A DNA stretch of 64,000 nucleotides from an uncultured Roseobacter sp. GTDB lineage: Bacteria > Pseudomonadota > Alphaproteobacteria > Rhodobacterales > Rhodobacteraceae. The DNA is taken from the NCBI RefSeq assembly GCF_947493125.1, contig NZ_CANLQB010000003.1, forward strand, positions 310,001 to 374,000, given 5' to 3'. This document shows positions 41,961-51,452 of this stretch, piece after piece (within the stretch, counting starts at the first letter, position 1; every line of letters starts with the position of its first letter). Below the pieces are notes generated by a model. It saw nothing but the letters and a program-made list of their open reading frames with translations, was not told where the DNA came from and searched no databases. Position numbers and translations under genes: made by a program.

Positions 41961-44321
41961 ATGCGTCTTGCCCGATTTGCCGCGCTGCTGTGCTGCCTGG
42001 TTCTGACAACAGCGCTCCTTATCGCGCCCCTGCAGGCCCAGAGCGTGGGCTCTCTCTTCGGCACCGGAACGTCCGAGAGCAGCGAGAGTTCCGACCAGAT
42101 TTCCGAAATCATGAGGCAGGCCGCCGAGAACGGGGTCGGTGTCGTGGTGATCGACAGCGACGGGCAGATGATCAGCACGGTGCCGAGTGCGGTGGTGGAG
42201 GACGGGGCCGCCGCCGGCACCGAGGGGTCGAACCTGATGAAGGCGCAGGACGCGGCGGTGCAATTCCGCGCGGCGCTGATCGAGCGGGTGCTGGATCTGC
42301 CGAATGCCTTCAACGAGGTGCTCTATATCCTGAGGGCAACCAGCCCGACGGGGCAGATCTCGACCTTTGGCGAGGTGCTGGTCTTTTCGCTGGCGCTGTT
42401 TTTCGTGGGCTGGCTGGTCGAACGCTTCGTCTATGGGCGGCGCATTGCGGTGCATTGGGTGGTGGCGCGCACGCAGGAAAACCCGCAGGGCTATGCCGAA
42501 AAGATGCCCTGGCTGGTGTTCCGCTTCTTCCTGGGCGTCGTCGGCATCCTGATTTCCATGGCGGTCGCCTACCTGCTGGGGGCGCTGATCTTCGGGCCGA
42601 TCAAGGACCCGGCGGTGCAATTCACCGCCAGCATCGTGAATGCAGGCTACTTCTTTTGCCGCTTTGCCGCGGGTCTGTGGCGCATGATCCTGTCGCCGTA
42701 TATGGCGCAGTACCGCATCCCGCGGATGGAAACCCGCGATGCCAGGCGGCTGCATCTCTGGCTGGTGACGGTGGCCATTGTCGACATCTGCGCCATCCTC
42801 TTTGGCGTCTGGATCGGTGAGCTGGGGCTGAATTACGACGTCTATGCCTTCCTGTCGTCGATCATGTCGGGCTTTGTCGTCCTGCTGAACATCATCATGG
42901 TGCTGGTCAATCGCACGGCCATTTCCAACGCGATCCGCAATGGCCGCGCGCCGCAGCAGACCAGCTGGATCATCAAGATGCTTGCAAACGGCTGGGCGCC
43001 GCTGGTCATCGTCTATGTGCTCTTCGCCTGGGTCGAGCTGACCTATGACCTGGTGCTGGGCAACCCCTCCTCGATCCCGCTGATTGCCGGCGCTTATGGC
43101 ATCCTGATGACGATCATCGTGGTCTATGGCGTGATCAACTACATGATCGAGCGCAGTTTCCAGCGCGCCCGGGCCCTGCGTGCGCTGAACGAGGCGCGCG
43201 CTGACGAGGATCTGACGCCGGAGGAAGAGGCCGAGATCGACGCGGAGGTGCGCCAGCTGCAGCCGCGCCATGCGCTGAACTCCTTCGAGGCGCTGGCCCG
43301 GCGGGTGGCGGGCATTCTGGCCTTTGTCGCGGGCGTCTATGCGTTCTTCTACATCTGGGACAACGAATCCGCCGAGATGGCCGAGACCTTCGCCAACCGT
43401 CTGCTCGACATCATGGTGATCATTTTCTTCGGCTACATCGTCTATCACATCTTCCGGATCTGGATCGACAACAAGATCCGCGAGGAGCAGGGCGAGGTCG
43501 AGGAGGGCGAGCTGGGCGACGAGGGCGGCGGGTCGAGCGCCAGCCGTCTGGCGACGTTGCTGCCGCTCTTCCGGAATTTCATCCTGGTGATCCTGGTGGT
43601 GACCATCGCGCTCATCGTGCTGATGGAGATGGGGGTGAACGTGGGCCCGCTCTTTGCCGGGGCCGGTGTCGTCGGCGTGGCGGTGGGCTTTGGCAGCCAG
43701 GCACTGGTGCGGGACATCTTCTCGGGCGGGTTCTTCCTGTTCGATGACGCCTTCCGCAAGGGGGAGTACCTCGACGTGGGCGGGGTGAAGGGCACGGTGG
43801 AGAAGATCTCCGTGCGGTCCTTCCAGCTGCGTCACCACCTCGGTGCGCTGCACACGATTCCCTTTGGCGAGATCCAGGTGATGACCAACTATTCGCGCGA
43901 CTGGGTGATCATGAAGCTGCCCTTGCGGGTGACCTATGACACGGACGTGGAGCAGGTGCGCAAGCTGATCAAGAAGCTGGGGATCGAGCTCTTGGATGAT
44001 CCGGTGATCGGCGACAACTTCATCCAGCCGCTGAAATCACAGGGTGTGATCGAGATGCAGGATTCTGCGATGATCATCCGGGTGAAGTTCATGACCAAGC
44101 CGGGCGATCAGTGGCTGGTGCGCAAGAAGGTCTATGAGGAGATCCGCGCGCTCTTCGAGCGGGAGGGCATCAAGTTCGCCCACAAGGAAGTCACCGTGCG
44201 ATTGGCCGATGGCAAGGTGGATGATCTCTCCGAGGAGGACAAGAAGGCGGTCACGGCGGCCGCACAGGCGCAGATCGAGGAAGACCTGCTGGACGGGGAA
44301 GAGGCAGGCGACGACCGTTAG
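41961..44321 (+). CDS. MscS family mechanosensitive channel, large type
   Basis: 786 residues from ATG 41961 (MRLARFAALL), chosen because it begins a signal peptide ending LQAQS; 22 more residues are open upstream. A periplasmic N-terminal domain is followed by about eight membrane helices, then the conserved pore helix and beta domain of MscS (GVVGVAVGFGSQALVRDIFSGGFF; YLDVGGVKGTVEKISVRSFQLR). An acidic loop (EEQGEVEEGELGDEGG) separates the last helices. It opens under osmotic downshock. Related to YbdG/YnaI or MscK-like long channels; C-terminus acidic. Confidence 0.92.
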   Translation: MRLARFAALLCCLVLTTALLIAPLQAQSVGSLFGTGTSESSESSDQISEIMRQAAENGVGVVVIDSDGQMISTVPSAVVEDGAAAGTEGSNLMKAQDAAVQFRAALIERVLDLPNAFNEVLYILRATSPTGQISTFGEVLVFSLALFFVGWLVERFVYGRRIAVHWVVARTQENPQGYAEKMPWLVFRFFLGVVGILISMAVAYLLGALIFGPIKDPAVQFTASIVNAGYFFCRFAAGLWRMILSPYMAQYRIPRMETRDARRLHLWLVTVAIVDICAILFGVWIGELGLNYDVYAFLSSIMSGFVVLLNIIMVLVNRTAISNAIRNGRAPQQTSWIIKMLANGWAPLVIVYVLFAWVELTYDLVLGNPSSIPLIAGAYGILMTIIVVYGVINYMIERSFQRARALRALNEARADEDLTPEEEAEIDAEVRQLQPRHALNSFEALARRVAGILAFVAGVYAFFYIWDNESAEMAETFANRLLDIMVIIFFGYIVYHIFRIWIDNKIREEQGEVEEGELGDEGGGSSASRLATLLPLFRNFILVILVVTIALIVLMEMGVNVGPLFAGAGVVGVAVGFGSQALVRDIFSGGFFLFDDAFRKGEYLDVGGVKGTVEKISVRSFQLRHHLGALHTIPFGEIQVMTNYSRDWVIMKLPLRVTYDTDVEQVRKLIKKLGIELLDDPVIGDNFIQPLKSQGVIEMQDSAMIIRVKFMTKPGDQWLVRKKVYEEIRALFEREGIKFAHKEVTVRLADGKVDDLSEEDKKAVTAAAQAQIEEDLLDGEEAGDDR

Positions 44322-44435
44322 CGCTCACGCCGCGGCAGGGTGTGTAAGACTGTCGCGATTTGCGAAAGAGGCCGAACCGATGCCGTCTGCGGTGCGTATG
44401 TCCGATGAAGCGAAACGCACACACAGGAGGAAAAC

Positions 44436-44912
44436 ATGCGTAATATTCTGCTGTCCACCGCGTTGGTTCTTGGGTCGTCCGTGGCGGCCTTCGCCGACAC
44501 AATCGAGATCGAGATGCTGAACAAGAACGACGCCGGCGACCGCATGGTCTTTGGCGAAGAGCTGATCCGCGCCGAGGTCGGCGATGTGATCCGCTTTGTG
44601 CCGACCGACAAGTCGCACAACGCGCAATCGGTCAAAAGGGCTCTGCCCGAGGGTCAGGAAGGTTTTCGCGGCAAGGTCAACCAGGTCGTCGAATACGAGG
44701 TGACCGAAACCGGGCTGACCGCCGTGATCTGTCTGCCGCACCAATCTATGGGCATGGTCGCCCTCGTGATGGTCGGGGATGACGTGAGCAACGCGCAGGA
44801 CATTCTGGATGCGCGGATTCCCGGCAAGGGGGGCGACAAGATCGAAGACCTTGTGGAGCAGGCACGCGCGAGCGTCGAGATCGAAGAGCAGACTGGCGAT
44901 CAGACCAGCTAA
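44436..44912 (+). CDS. pseudoazurin (type 1 blue copper protein)
   Basis: 158 residues from ATG 44436 with an AGGAGGA site. Signal peptide ends AAFADT. Copper ligands are His61, Cys99, His102 and Met107 with the exact C-x2-H-x4-M spacing of pseudoazurin. It carries electrons in the periplasm, often to copper nitrite reductase or cytochrome c peroxidase. A C-terminal acidic tail (EDLVEQARASVEIEEQTGD) extends beyond the usual ~123-residue mature protein. No denitrification gene is nearby. A strong terminator follows. Confidence 0.93.
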   Translation: MRNILLSTALVLGSSVAAFADTIEIEMLNKNDAGDRMVFGEELIRAEVGDVIRFVPTDKSHNAQSVKRALPEGQEGFRGKVNQVVEYEVTETGLTAVICLPHQSMGMVALVMVGDDVSNAQDILDARIPGKGGDKIEDLVEQARASVEIEEQTGDQTS

Positions 44913-44934
44913 GCACAGTTGAAAAACCTTTTGA

Positions 44935-44962
44935 GGGGCGGCTTCGGTCGCCCCCTTTTTTT
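44935..44962 (+). terminator. intrinsic terminator after pseudoazurin gene
   Basis: GGGGCGGC-TTCG-GTCGCCCC (44935-44954) forms an 8-bp stem with a UUCG loop and one G-U pair, followed by C and seven T (44956-44962). Confidence 0.92.
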
Positions 44963-45056
44963 GCGCCGTGGTTCCGCGGCAGACGCGCCCGGCGCGCAGT
45001 CTCTGGCCGGATCTGCCGGATGGTAGGGCCCCCGCGCCGGTCCCGAGGGACCCGAG

Positions 45057-45887
45057 CTAGGGGCGCCGTTTGAGATATCCGCCGATGGCATCGAGGGCGG
45101 CGCGGATGGGAGGCTGGTTACGCCCTTCGTGATGCGAGACCAGCCACTGTTCGCTGCGCAGCGCCTCGATGGGGTCGGACAGCCGTGCCAGCCCGGGCAT
45201 CCGGTCGCCCACGAAAACCGGGAGGACCACGCGGCCCACTCCTGCACGGGCGAGGGCGCAGGCCAGATGCGAGCTGTTCACCTTGGTGACGATCTCGTCG
45301 CCGTGGTGCTTCTGGATCCAGCGCGTGGAGGGCGTGATCACCGCGTCCCAGGACGGGCCGATCCAGCCCTGCACGCCCTCATCTGCCGAATAGACCGCAT
45401 AGTCCACCCATCCGATCTGTTGCCGGGCGACCCAGGGTTGTTCGGGGCGGCGGTTGCGGATGCCGATGTCGACCTCGCGCCGGGCGATGTCGAGATCGAG
45501 ATCGCAATACATGAACTCGGGCACCCAGGGCGCGTCCGGGCGCCAGTAGTCCGACAGCCGCTCGGCCAGATCGAAGGCGGTCCAGGTGCCCGCGGAGATG
45601 CGCACGCAGACGGGCCCTGCGGCCTGGCCCTGCCAGATGTCGATCTGGCGCGCGATATCCTCCATGCTGCGGGTCTGCTGGGCCAGCGCCCGGCCATCGG
45701 CGGTGAGGCTGTACCCTTCCGATCCATGCAGAAAGAGCCGCCGCCCCAGCGCGGCCTCGAAGGCTTTCATCCGGCGGCTGAGGGTCGCCGCACTGACGCC
45801 CAGCTCTTCGGCCGCGCGCATCAGCCCGCCGGTGCGGGCGATGGCGGAGAAATAGGCCAGATCGTTCCAGTCGGGACCGGTTTTCAT
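45057..45887 (-). CDS. LysR family transcriptional regulator
   Basis: 276 residues from ATG 45887. The HTH (RAAEELGVSAATLSRRMKAF) is followed by a substrate-binding domain. Slightly shorter than usual but complete. It is divergent from a small basic reading frame at 45974 and has no clear enzyme partner nearby, so its target is unknown. Confidence 0.88.
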   Translation of the reverse strand: MKTGPDWNDLAYFSAIARTGGLMRAAEELGVSAATLSRRMKAFEAALGRRLFLHGSEGYSLTADGRALAQQTRSMEDIARQIDIWQGQAAGPVCVRISAGTWTAFDLAERLSDYWRPDAPWVPEFMYCDLDLDIARREVDIGIRNRRPEQPWVARQQIGWVDYAVYSADEGVQGWIGPSWDAVITPSTRWIQKHHGDEIVTKVNSSHLACALARAGVGRVVLPVFVGDRMPGLARLSDPIEALRSEQWLVSHHEGRNQPPIRAALDAIGGYLKRRP

Positions 45888-45973
45888 TTCTGAAAGTTCA
45901 CCTCCGGTTTCGGGGACTCATGGGATGTCAGGCGGCGGGTTATCTCAGGAGCACCCCAGAAAGGAGACCTCTC

Positions 45974-46177
45974 ATGATGCCCCTGATCCGCCCTCTGCCT
46001 AACGCATCCTCAGAGCCCACGGAATATCAAAAGGAGCGCGCGGGCTTTGCAAAACTGAAAGCGGAGTTGCGTCAGCGCAAGGCCCGTGCGCGCTTGCTGG
46101 CGCTGCGGTCTGTGCTGCGCGGGCTGGGCCGCCTGCTTCCAGGCAAACCGCAGGCCCGGCCCCGCTCCGCACGGTGA
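45974..46177 (+). CDS. small basic hypothetical protein
   Basis: 67 residues from ATG 45974, which has a good AAGGAGA ribosome site. The sequence is Arg/Lys-rich and helical (FAKLKAELRQRKARARLLAL). No known motif. It could be a real small gene regulated with the divergent LysR gene, or a chance frame; the ribosome site is the main support. Confidence 0.42.
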   Translation: MMPLIRPLPNASSEPTEYQKERAGFAKLKAELRQRKARARLLALRSVLRGLGRLLPGKPQARPRSAR

Positions 46178-46488
46178 GCCGGGCGGGTGGGGCAGCCTCA
46201 CGGCGGCCACGACGGCCCGCGCCGCCACCGCCATGACAGGCCGGTGCCGCAGGGGCCGATGGCGACCGGTCGTAGATCTGACCGCACCAGACGGACCATC
46301 TGCCGATGTCACCCGTCATCGAAAGCGCCGCCGGGCGCGGTGGCGTCGGCGCGGATCTGCCAGCCGGACCTGCGGCGGGCGACTGTCATACGCAAGTCAT
46401 CAAAGCTTTGGCACATTGTCCCAGCAGGGGCCTCGTTACGTCACGAACCTGGGTGACAGGGGACCTTTCACAGGCCAAGGAGATCCCG
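46178..46488. other. upstream region of the metallophosphatase gene
   Basis: No gene seen. It contains a Pho-box-like site (46383-46400) and a looser GTCA-rich stretch at about 46304-46318 (ATGTCACCCGTCATC). The gene's ribosome site AAGGAG lies just before 46489. Confidence 0.5.
46383..46400 (+). promoter_or_regulatory. Pho-box-like site before metallophosphatase
   Basis: CTGTCAT (46383-46389), four bases, then AAGTCAT (46394-46400): two 7-mers with an 11-bp step, close to the PhoB consensus CTGTCAT-N4-CTGTCAC. It lies 88 bp upstream of a secreted phosphatase-type gene, so phosphate control is plausible. Confidence 0.55.
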
Positions 46489-48414
46489 ATGCTGCGCTTT
46501 CTGACCGCGACCACTGTCCTCGCCCTGACCGGGGGGGGCCTGGCCAAGGATGCATCCTATATCGGGGGCGTTGAGGTTGTCGCGGGCGCCGCGCCCGAGC
46601 AGGCGCAGGGCACGGTCTTTCTCGATGCCAATCGCAATTCGGTGCTGGACCCGGGCGAAGCCGAGGTCGCGGGTGTGATCGTCTCGAACGGGCGCGAGGT
46701 GGTGGTGACGGGGGCGGACGGCACCTATCGCCTGCCCGCCTATGGCGACATGAACCTCTTCATCACCCAGCCTGCGGGCTATGTCACGCCGGTGAGCCCG
46801 CAGATGGTGCCGCAGTTCGCCTATGTGCATAAGGAGGCGGGCTCACCGGATCTGCGCTTTGGCGGGCTGGAGCCCACGGGGCCGCTGCCCGCGGCGGTGA
46901 ATTTCCCGCTGATCGAAGAGGCGCAGGACGATGTGTTCGACTGCCTCGTCTTCGGTGACACGCAGCCCTACAGCAACCGCGAAATCGGATATGTGCGCGA
47001 CACTGTCGGGCGCATGCTGGCGGAGCGGGACCTGAGCGAGACCGCCTGCCTGATTTTCGCCGGAGATGTCATGGGCGACGATCTGTCGCTCTATGACCGC
47101 TTCAAGGAGATCGTGGCGGTGGGCCGGACGCCGCAGTATTTTGTGGGCGGCAACCATGATGTGGATTTCGACGCCGCCTCCGATGCCGACAGCTTCGACA
47201 CCTTCCGCCGCGAGTGGGGGCCGGAGTATTGGGCGGCGGAGATCGGTCAGGTGATGTTCATCGGGCTCGACAACGTGCGCTATCCCTGCAACGGCGTCGA
47301 TCCGCACCCGTTCTGCTCCAGCGACACGGCGCTCACCTACAACGGTGTGGTCAGCGAGCGGCAGCTGGAGTGGCTGGGCAACTTCTTGCCCCTTGTGCCG
47401 CAGGAGCGCCTGATCGTGATGACGGCGCATATCCCGTTTCAGACCTTCACGGACCACAATGCGGCCAAGCATCAGACCGACAATCTCGATGCTCTGGCGG
47501 CCCTGCTCGAAGGGCGGAAGGTGCTGGCGCTTGCAGGGCATACGCACACCACCGAGAACATCGAGCCCGGCGAGCGTTTTGACGGCTGGGAGCAGCACAC
47601 CAATCTGGCGGGCGCACCGTTCCACCAGATCGTGACGGGGGCGGTCTCGGGGTCCTGGTGGGCGGGCGATCTCAACGACCAGGGCGTGCCGCGCAGCACC
47701 CAGCGGCTGGGCAGCCCGCGCGGGTATTACCAGCTGTCCTTCGACGGGGCCGAGTATGTGGAGACCTATCATGTCTTCGGTCAGGAGGGCGCCCAGCTGC
47801 ATGCCAGTTTCAACACGCCGCGGTTTCGCCACTGGGCGGGCCGGCTGCTCGCCTATCGCGATCTCTATCCGCGCTCCTTCGATCAGGTGCCGCCGGTGAT
47901 CAATCGCGATCTGGGTGATCTCTACATGCTCACCCAGGAGGATCTGGCCGAGGGCAGCTGGGTGGCGGTGAACGTCTGGAACGGCTCGAGAAGCGCGACA
48001 GTGTCGGTCTCAATCAACGAGGGCCCGGCGCTGGATGGCACGCGCACCCAGCCCGGCGCGGGTGAAGGCAAGCTCCGGGGGCTCGCCTATGCCGACCCGC
48101 TGGCGATCTGGCAGCAGTCGACCATCAGCTCGGTCGCGGCCCGCTCGGTGGATGGCGGGTCGGACACTGAGGGCTACACCACCTGGCAGGGCTCCGAATG
48201 GTCTGGCGCGGTGGGTCCCTACCACCGCTGGATGCTGACCGACGCGAGCCAGCATCTGTGGCGGGTCGATCTGCCCTCCGATCTGCCGTTGGGTGTGCAC
48301 CGCATGACGGTGTCCACCACGGACCGCCATGGCCGCAGCTTTACACGGAGCTACCCCTTCGAGGTGGTCGAGACGCTGCCCAACCCCGACTGGCGGGCTG
48401 AGCTCTGGGACTGA
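46489..48414 (+). CDS. secreted calcineurin-like metallophosphatase
   Basis: 641 residues from ATG 46489. Signal peptide ends near GLAKDA. A SdrD/Cna-like beta domain follows (GTVFLDANRNSVLDPGEAEVAGV), then the metallophosphoesterase core: FGDTQPYS, FAGDVMGDD, VGGNHDVDF, MTAHIP and AGHTHT, all metal-binding motifs in order (the first is GDTQ rather than GDxH). A C-terminal beta domain completes the protein. It would cleave phosphomonoesters or diesters outside the cytoplasm. A Pho-box-like site upstream supports a phosphate-scavenging role; a phosphodiesterase on other substrates is possible. Confidence 0.88.
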   Translation: MLRFLTATTVLALTGGGLAKDASYIGGVEVVAGAAPEQAQGTVFLDANRNSVLDPGEAEVAGVIVSNGREVVVTGADGTYRLPAYGDMNLFITQPAGYVTPVSPQMVPQFAYVHKEAGSPDLRFGGLEPTGPLPAAVNFPLIEEAQDDVFDCLVFGDTQPYSNREIGYVRDTVGRMLAERDLSETACLIFAGDVMGDDLSLYDRFKEIVAVGRTPQYFVGGNHDVDFDAASDADSFDTFRREWGPEYWAAEIGQVMFIGLDNVRYPCNGVDPHPFCSSDTALTYNGVVSERQLEWLGNFLPLVPQERLIVMTAHIPFQTFTDHNAAKHQTDNLDALAALLEGRKVLALAGHTHTTENIEPGERFDGWEQHTNLAGAPFHQIVTGAVSGSWWAGDLNDQGVPRSTQRLGSPRGYYQLSFDGAEYVETYHVFGQEGAQLHASFNTPRFRHWAGRLLAYRDLYPRSFDQVPPVINRDLGDLYMLTQEDLAEGSWVAVNVWNGSRSATVSVSINEGPALDGTRTQPGAGEGKLRGLAYADPLAIWQQSTISSVAARSVDGGSDTEGYTTWQGSEWSGAVGPYHRWMLTDASQHLWRVDLPSDLPLGVHRMTVSTTDRHGRSFTRSYPFEVVETLPNPDWRAELWD

Positions 48415-48432
48415 CGCCCACAGGCCGGTGGC

Positions 48433-48750
48433 TTACGGCCCGCCGGTGATGTTGATCTTGCCGACGACCTTGGCGCCGCTCTCGGTCGTCATGGTCTGTG
48501 CCGTGACGTCTGCCTGCACATGCGAGGAGGCGGCGAAGGTCAGGTCATCGCATTTCAGGCTGCCCTTGTGACGGCCTTCGATGGCGATGGTCTTGGCCGA
48601 GAGCGCCCCGTCGATGGAGCCGGTGGACTGAACGGTCAGCGCATCCGCGGTCACGTCGCCGACCACATTGCCCTTCACCTCGATGCTGCCTTTTTTGGAG
48701 ACGACATTGCCCTGGATGGTCATGTCCTCTTCGATGATGGAATCCGCCAC
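48433..48750 (-). CDS. bactofilin family protein
   Basis: 105 residues from GTG 48750, preceded by AAGGG; the longer open frame upstream has no homology. The repeating pattern SIEVKGNVVGDVTADALTVQ and SIDGALSAKTIAIEGRHKG is the beta-helix of bactofilins (DUF583), which polymerise without nucleotides into cytoskeletal patches. Short for the family and nearly all core, with no long tails. Function in shape or localisation is inferred from the family. Confidence 0.88.
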   Translation of the reverse strand: MADSIIEEDMTIQGNVVSKKGSIEVKGNVVGDVTADALTVQSTGSIDGALSAKTIAIEGRHKGSLKCDDLTFAASSHVQADVTAQTMTTESGAKVVGKINITGGP

Positions 48751-48871
48751 GTGAAAACCCTTCTGATGCGAATGTTGACCGACCCTAGAGCCTGTGTCGC
48801 GGTTTGAACACCGTCGCGAGGTCCGAGCGGCTTGGGTGAGCAAATGACCGCCTTCGGGCCGCGCGCTGCCT

Positions 48872-50221
48872 TCAGGCGACGGGAGCGTCCGGTTTGAAGA
48901 CCGGGAGCGCCTCGGCAAAGCCGCTCAGCGGGTGATCGCCCACGTGGGAGGTCGCCCAGGTGTTGCCGAGGGCCGCCCGGGTCGCCTCGTCGAGCAGCAC
49001 CGGCTCGCCCAGACGCTTGCTCAGCGCCTCGAGCCGTGCGGCGAGGTTCACGGAGCTGCCGTAGACGGTAAAGGTCTGCCGGTCATCCGAGCCGACGGTG
49101 CCGGAGGCGAGATCACCGGTGGCGATGCCGATCCGAATGGAGAAGTCATGCGCGCGGGCCACCTCCAGCAGCCTGCTCGCGGTGCGCAGGGCGGCATCGG
49201 CCGGGTCGGGGATCGTCAGCGGCGCGTTGAAGGTGACGAGGAAGCCGTCGCCCAGATAGGTGATGACCACGCCGCGCTCCTCCGAGACCGCGCGGGTGGC
49301 ATCGGCAAAGAACCGGTCGAGCAGGGCGATCACGGTCTTGGGCGCGTGCTGCGCCGAGAAGGGGGTGAAGCCCGCGATGTCCATCACCAGCGCGGTGCCG
49401 ACCGTCTGCTGCGGCTCCATGGGGCTGTCATCGGCGATCAGGCGCCGGGCGATCTCGGCTGGCACATAGGTGCCGAAGAGCCGGCTGATGCGTCGGCGTA
49501 TGGAGCGCTCGCGGCGCCATTGCACATCGGAGGCGACCTGCGCGAAGAAGACCGCGCGGGCGCGATAGACGGCGACGGCAAGGCTGAGCGCGGCGAAGAA
49601 GATCATCGCGGTTTCCTCGATGCGGTTGCCGCGGCCGATGAAGTCCATCGACAGGAACACCTCGTCGTAATCCGCGCGGGTCGCGTTCACCGGGATGTCC
49701 CCCCAGGACAGCACGCTGTCCATGCCAAGCGCGACCCAGAGAAAGGCCGCCCACCAGGCGATCACGCAGACCGCGCCGGTCCAGATCACCAGCCGCCAGG
49801 ACAGGCTCAGGCACGAAATGGCGATGATCGGAAAGAGGTAGTAGATGCCATAGGCCCGGAAGGCGATGATCTGCGGCACGTCGTCCGCGCGGCTGATCGG
49901 GACCAGCGCGAAAGTGGCGCAAATGGCGGCACTGTCCATCGCGTAGACGGCGTATTTCATCCACCAGCGGTCGTAGCGGGTGCCAATGAGCGCCAGATGC
50001 GCGATGCCGATGGCGGTGAAGATCAGCAGGACCACGACCGCGGCGACCCGTGGCTCGAACCCGCTGAAGATCAGCGGCGCGCCCACATACCAGGCGAAGG
50101 CGGCCCCGGTCACCACGGTCCGGCAGGCGATGGCCAGCCGCAGCCCCTGTTCTTCGGCGCGCTTCAGACGTGCAGCCGATTCCGCGGCAAACTCCCGTGT
50201 CTCGGCGTCGTTCATCGGCAT
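48872..50221 (-). CDS. membrane adenylate/guanylate cyclase (class III)
   Basis: 449 residues if started at ATG 50221 (447 from 50215); upstream codons add no homology. About six membrane helices in the N-terminal half, then a class III cyclase domain: metal-binding Asp in ALVMDIAGFTPFS and YLGDGFLVTF, and transition-state Asn/Arg in VYGSSVNLAARLE. It makes cAMP or cGMP in the cytoplasm in response to a membrane signal. No cyclic-nucleotide effector is adjacent. Confidence 0.87.
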   Translation of the reverse strand: MPMNDAETREFAAESAARLKRAEEQGLRLAIACRTVVTGAAFAWYVGAPLIFSGFEPRVAAVVVLLIFTAIGIAHLALIGTRYDRWWMKYAVYAMDSAAICATFALVPISRADDVPQIIAFRAYGIYYLFPIIAISCLSLSWRLVIWTGAVCVIAWWAAFLWVALGMDSVLSWGDIPVNATRADYDEVFLSMDFIGRGNRIEETAMIFFAALSLAVAVYRARAVFFAQVASDVQWRRERSIRRRISRLFGTYVPAEIARRLIADDSPMEPQQTVGTALVMDIAGFTPFSAQHAPKTVIALLDRFFADATRAVSEERGVVITYLGDGFLVTFNAPLTIPDPADAALRTASRLLEVARAHDFSIRIGIATGDLASGTVGSDDRQTFTVYGSSVNLAARLEALSKRLGEPVLLDEATRAALGNTWATSHVGDHPLSGFAEALPVFKPDAPVA

Positions 50222-50319
50222 AGGGGTGCGCGCGGGGTGCTCCGTCCTGGCATCATCCGACCCTCCTGGCCCCAGAATGTGTGGCAAATGCCGGCGCTGG
50301 CCAGTCGCGCGTGCGCCGC

Positions 50320-50913
50320 TCAGTAGACGGTGGCCACCTGCCGGGTGAGATCCTGCAGGATGGCTTTGGATTGGGCGCAGTCGGCGAGGCCGGGTCTGCA
50401 GATGAAATGCAGGTCCTCTCCGGCACCGCAGCCGGGCAGGATCACCAGAGCCAGCGCACCGTAGGGGCCGCCGCCGGGCCGGATCAGGCAGTCGATCTCA
50501 TTGCGGCGCACCCGCTCCACGTCGCTGGTCTCGACCAGGTCGCGCACGTGGTGTTTCAGCGTCTCGCAGTGCTGCGGCCAGGCGTCGGGCAGCAGGCGTC
50601 GCACCGCAGGCGCGAGGCCCACGCGAAACTTCTTGCTGTTGATGCCCGGCGCGATGGCTTCCGTCGCCCGGGTCAGATCCTCGAACACGTGCGTGACATC
50701 GGGCAGGTAGGCCTCTCCCTCGGCGGTCATCAGCAGGCCCTGCGGCAGCCTCCGGAACAGCGGCACCCCAAGCGAGGCTTCGAGCTTCTTGACCTGCTGG
50801 CTGACCGCGCCGGGTGTGAGGCCCAGCTCATCGGCGGCGGTCTTGAAGCTGAGATGGCGCCCCGCAGCCTCGAAGGCGCGCAGGCTGTTGAGCGAGGGCA
50901 GTCTGTAGGTCAT
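50320..50913 (-). CDS. short LysR family regulator (GcvA-like N-terminus)
   Basis: 197 residues, about 100 fewer than normal LysR proteins. The HTH is intact (RHLSFKTAADELGLTPGAVSQ, GcvA-like), but the ligand-binding domain stops after the first lobe and part of the second. Either it is a natural short form or it is truncated at its C-terminus. It is divergent from the RidA gene; a perfect 14-bp palindrome lies between them. Confidence 0.8.
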   Translation of the reverse strand: MTYRLPSLNSLRAFEAAGRHLSFKTAADELGLTPGAVSQQVKKLEASLGVPLFRRLPQGLLMTAEGEAYLPDVTHVFEDLTRATEAIAPGINSKKFRVGLAPAVRRLLPDAWPQHCETLKHHVRDLVETSDVERVRRNEIDCLIRPGGGPYGALALVILPGCGAGEDLHFICRPGLADCAQSKAILQDLTRQVATVY

Positions 50914-51016
50914 CGGCAGGTCTCCTGGCGGCAGGATCGCACAAACGGCGGGGCTTGCAGACTCAGTATTTCTCGGTCTGCGCAGGAGATCTTCTGGGTT
51001 GGGAGACGGCCCCGGT

Positions 51017-51030
51017 GCACCCTAGGGTGC
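51017..51030. promoter_or_regulatory. 14-bp palindrome between short LysR and RidA genes
   Basis: GCACCCTAGGGTGC is perfectly self-complementary, 39 bp before the RidA start and 104 bp before the LysR start. Likely operator of the LysR protein. Confidence 0.5.
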
Positions 51031-51068
51031 GGGCGTGATTTGGGCCAGGAAACAGTGCCGGAGGATTT

Positions 51069-51452
51069 ATGACGTTGGACTATATCTCATCGCCACAGGC
51101 GCATGATCGGAAGACCGGCTATGCGCAATGTGTGGCCGTGACGGGGGCGGCGCGCACCGTCTACGTGAGCGGACAGATCCCGGTGCGTGCCGATGGCAGC
51201 GTGCCCGAGACCTTCGCGGAGCAGGCCCGGCAGGCCTGGGCGAATGTGCAGGCGCAGCTGGCCGCGGCGGGCCTGGGGCTGGAGCATCTGGTGCGGCATA
51301 CGACCTACCTGGCCGACCGTGCGGACAGGGCCGAGAACAGCCGCATTCGCCGCGAGGTTTTGGGCTCCCATGAACCGGCGCTGACCGTGATCATCGCCGG
51401 GATTTTCGATGAGGCCTGGCTTCTGGAAATCGAAGCGGTGGCGGCGGCATGA
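51069..51452 (+). CDS. RidA family protein
   Basis: 127 residues from ATG 51069. YVSGQIP, the variable AWANVQAQLAAAGLGLEHLV stretch and the later EIEAVAAA are typical of RidA/YjgF, enzymes that hydrolyse reactive enamines and imines such as 2-aminoacrylate. Its stop overlaps the next gene by four bases. With an ATC-hydrolase-like partner this suggests a cysteine- or thiazoline-related detoxification or breakdown route. Confidence 0.88.
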   Translation: MTLDYISSPQAHDRKTGYAQCVAVTGAARTVYVSGQIPVRADGSVPETFAEQARQAWANVQAQLAAAGLGLEHLVRHTTYLADRADRAENSRIRREVLGSHEPALTVIIAGIFDEAWLLEIEAVAAA

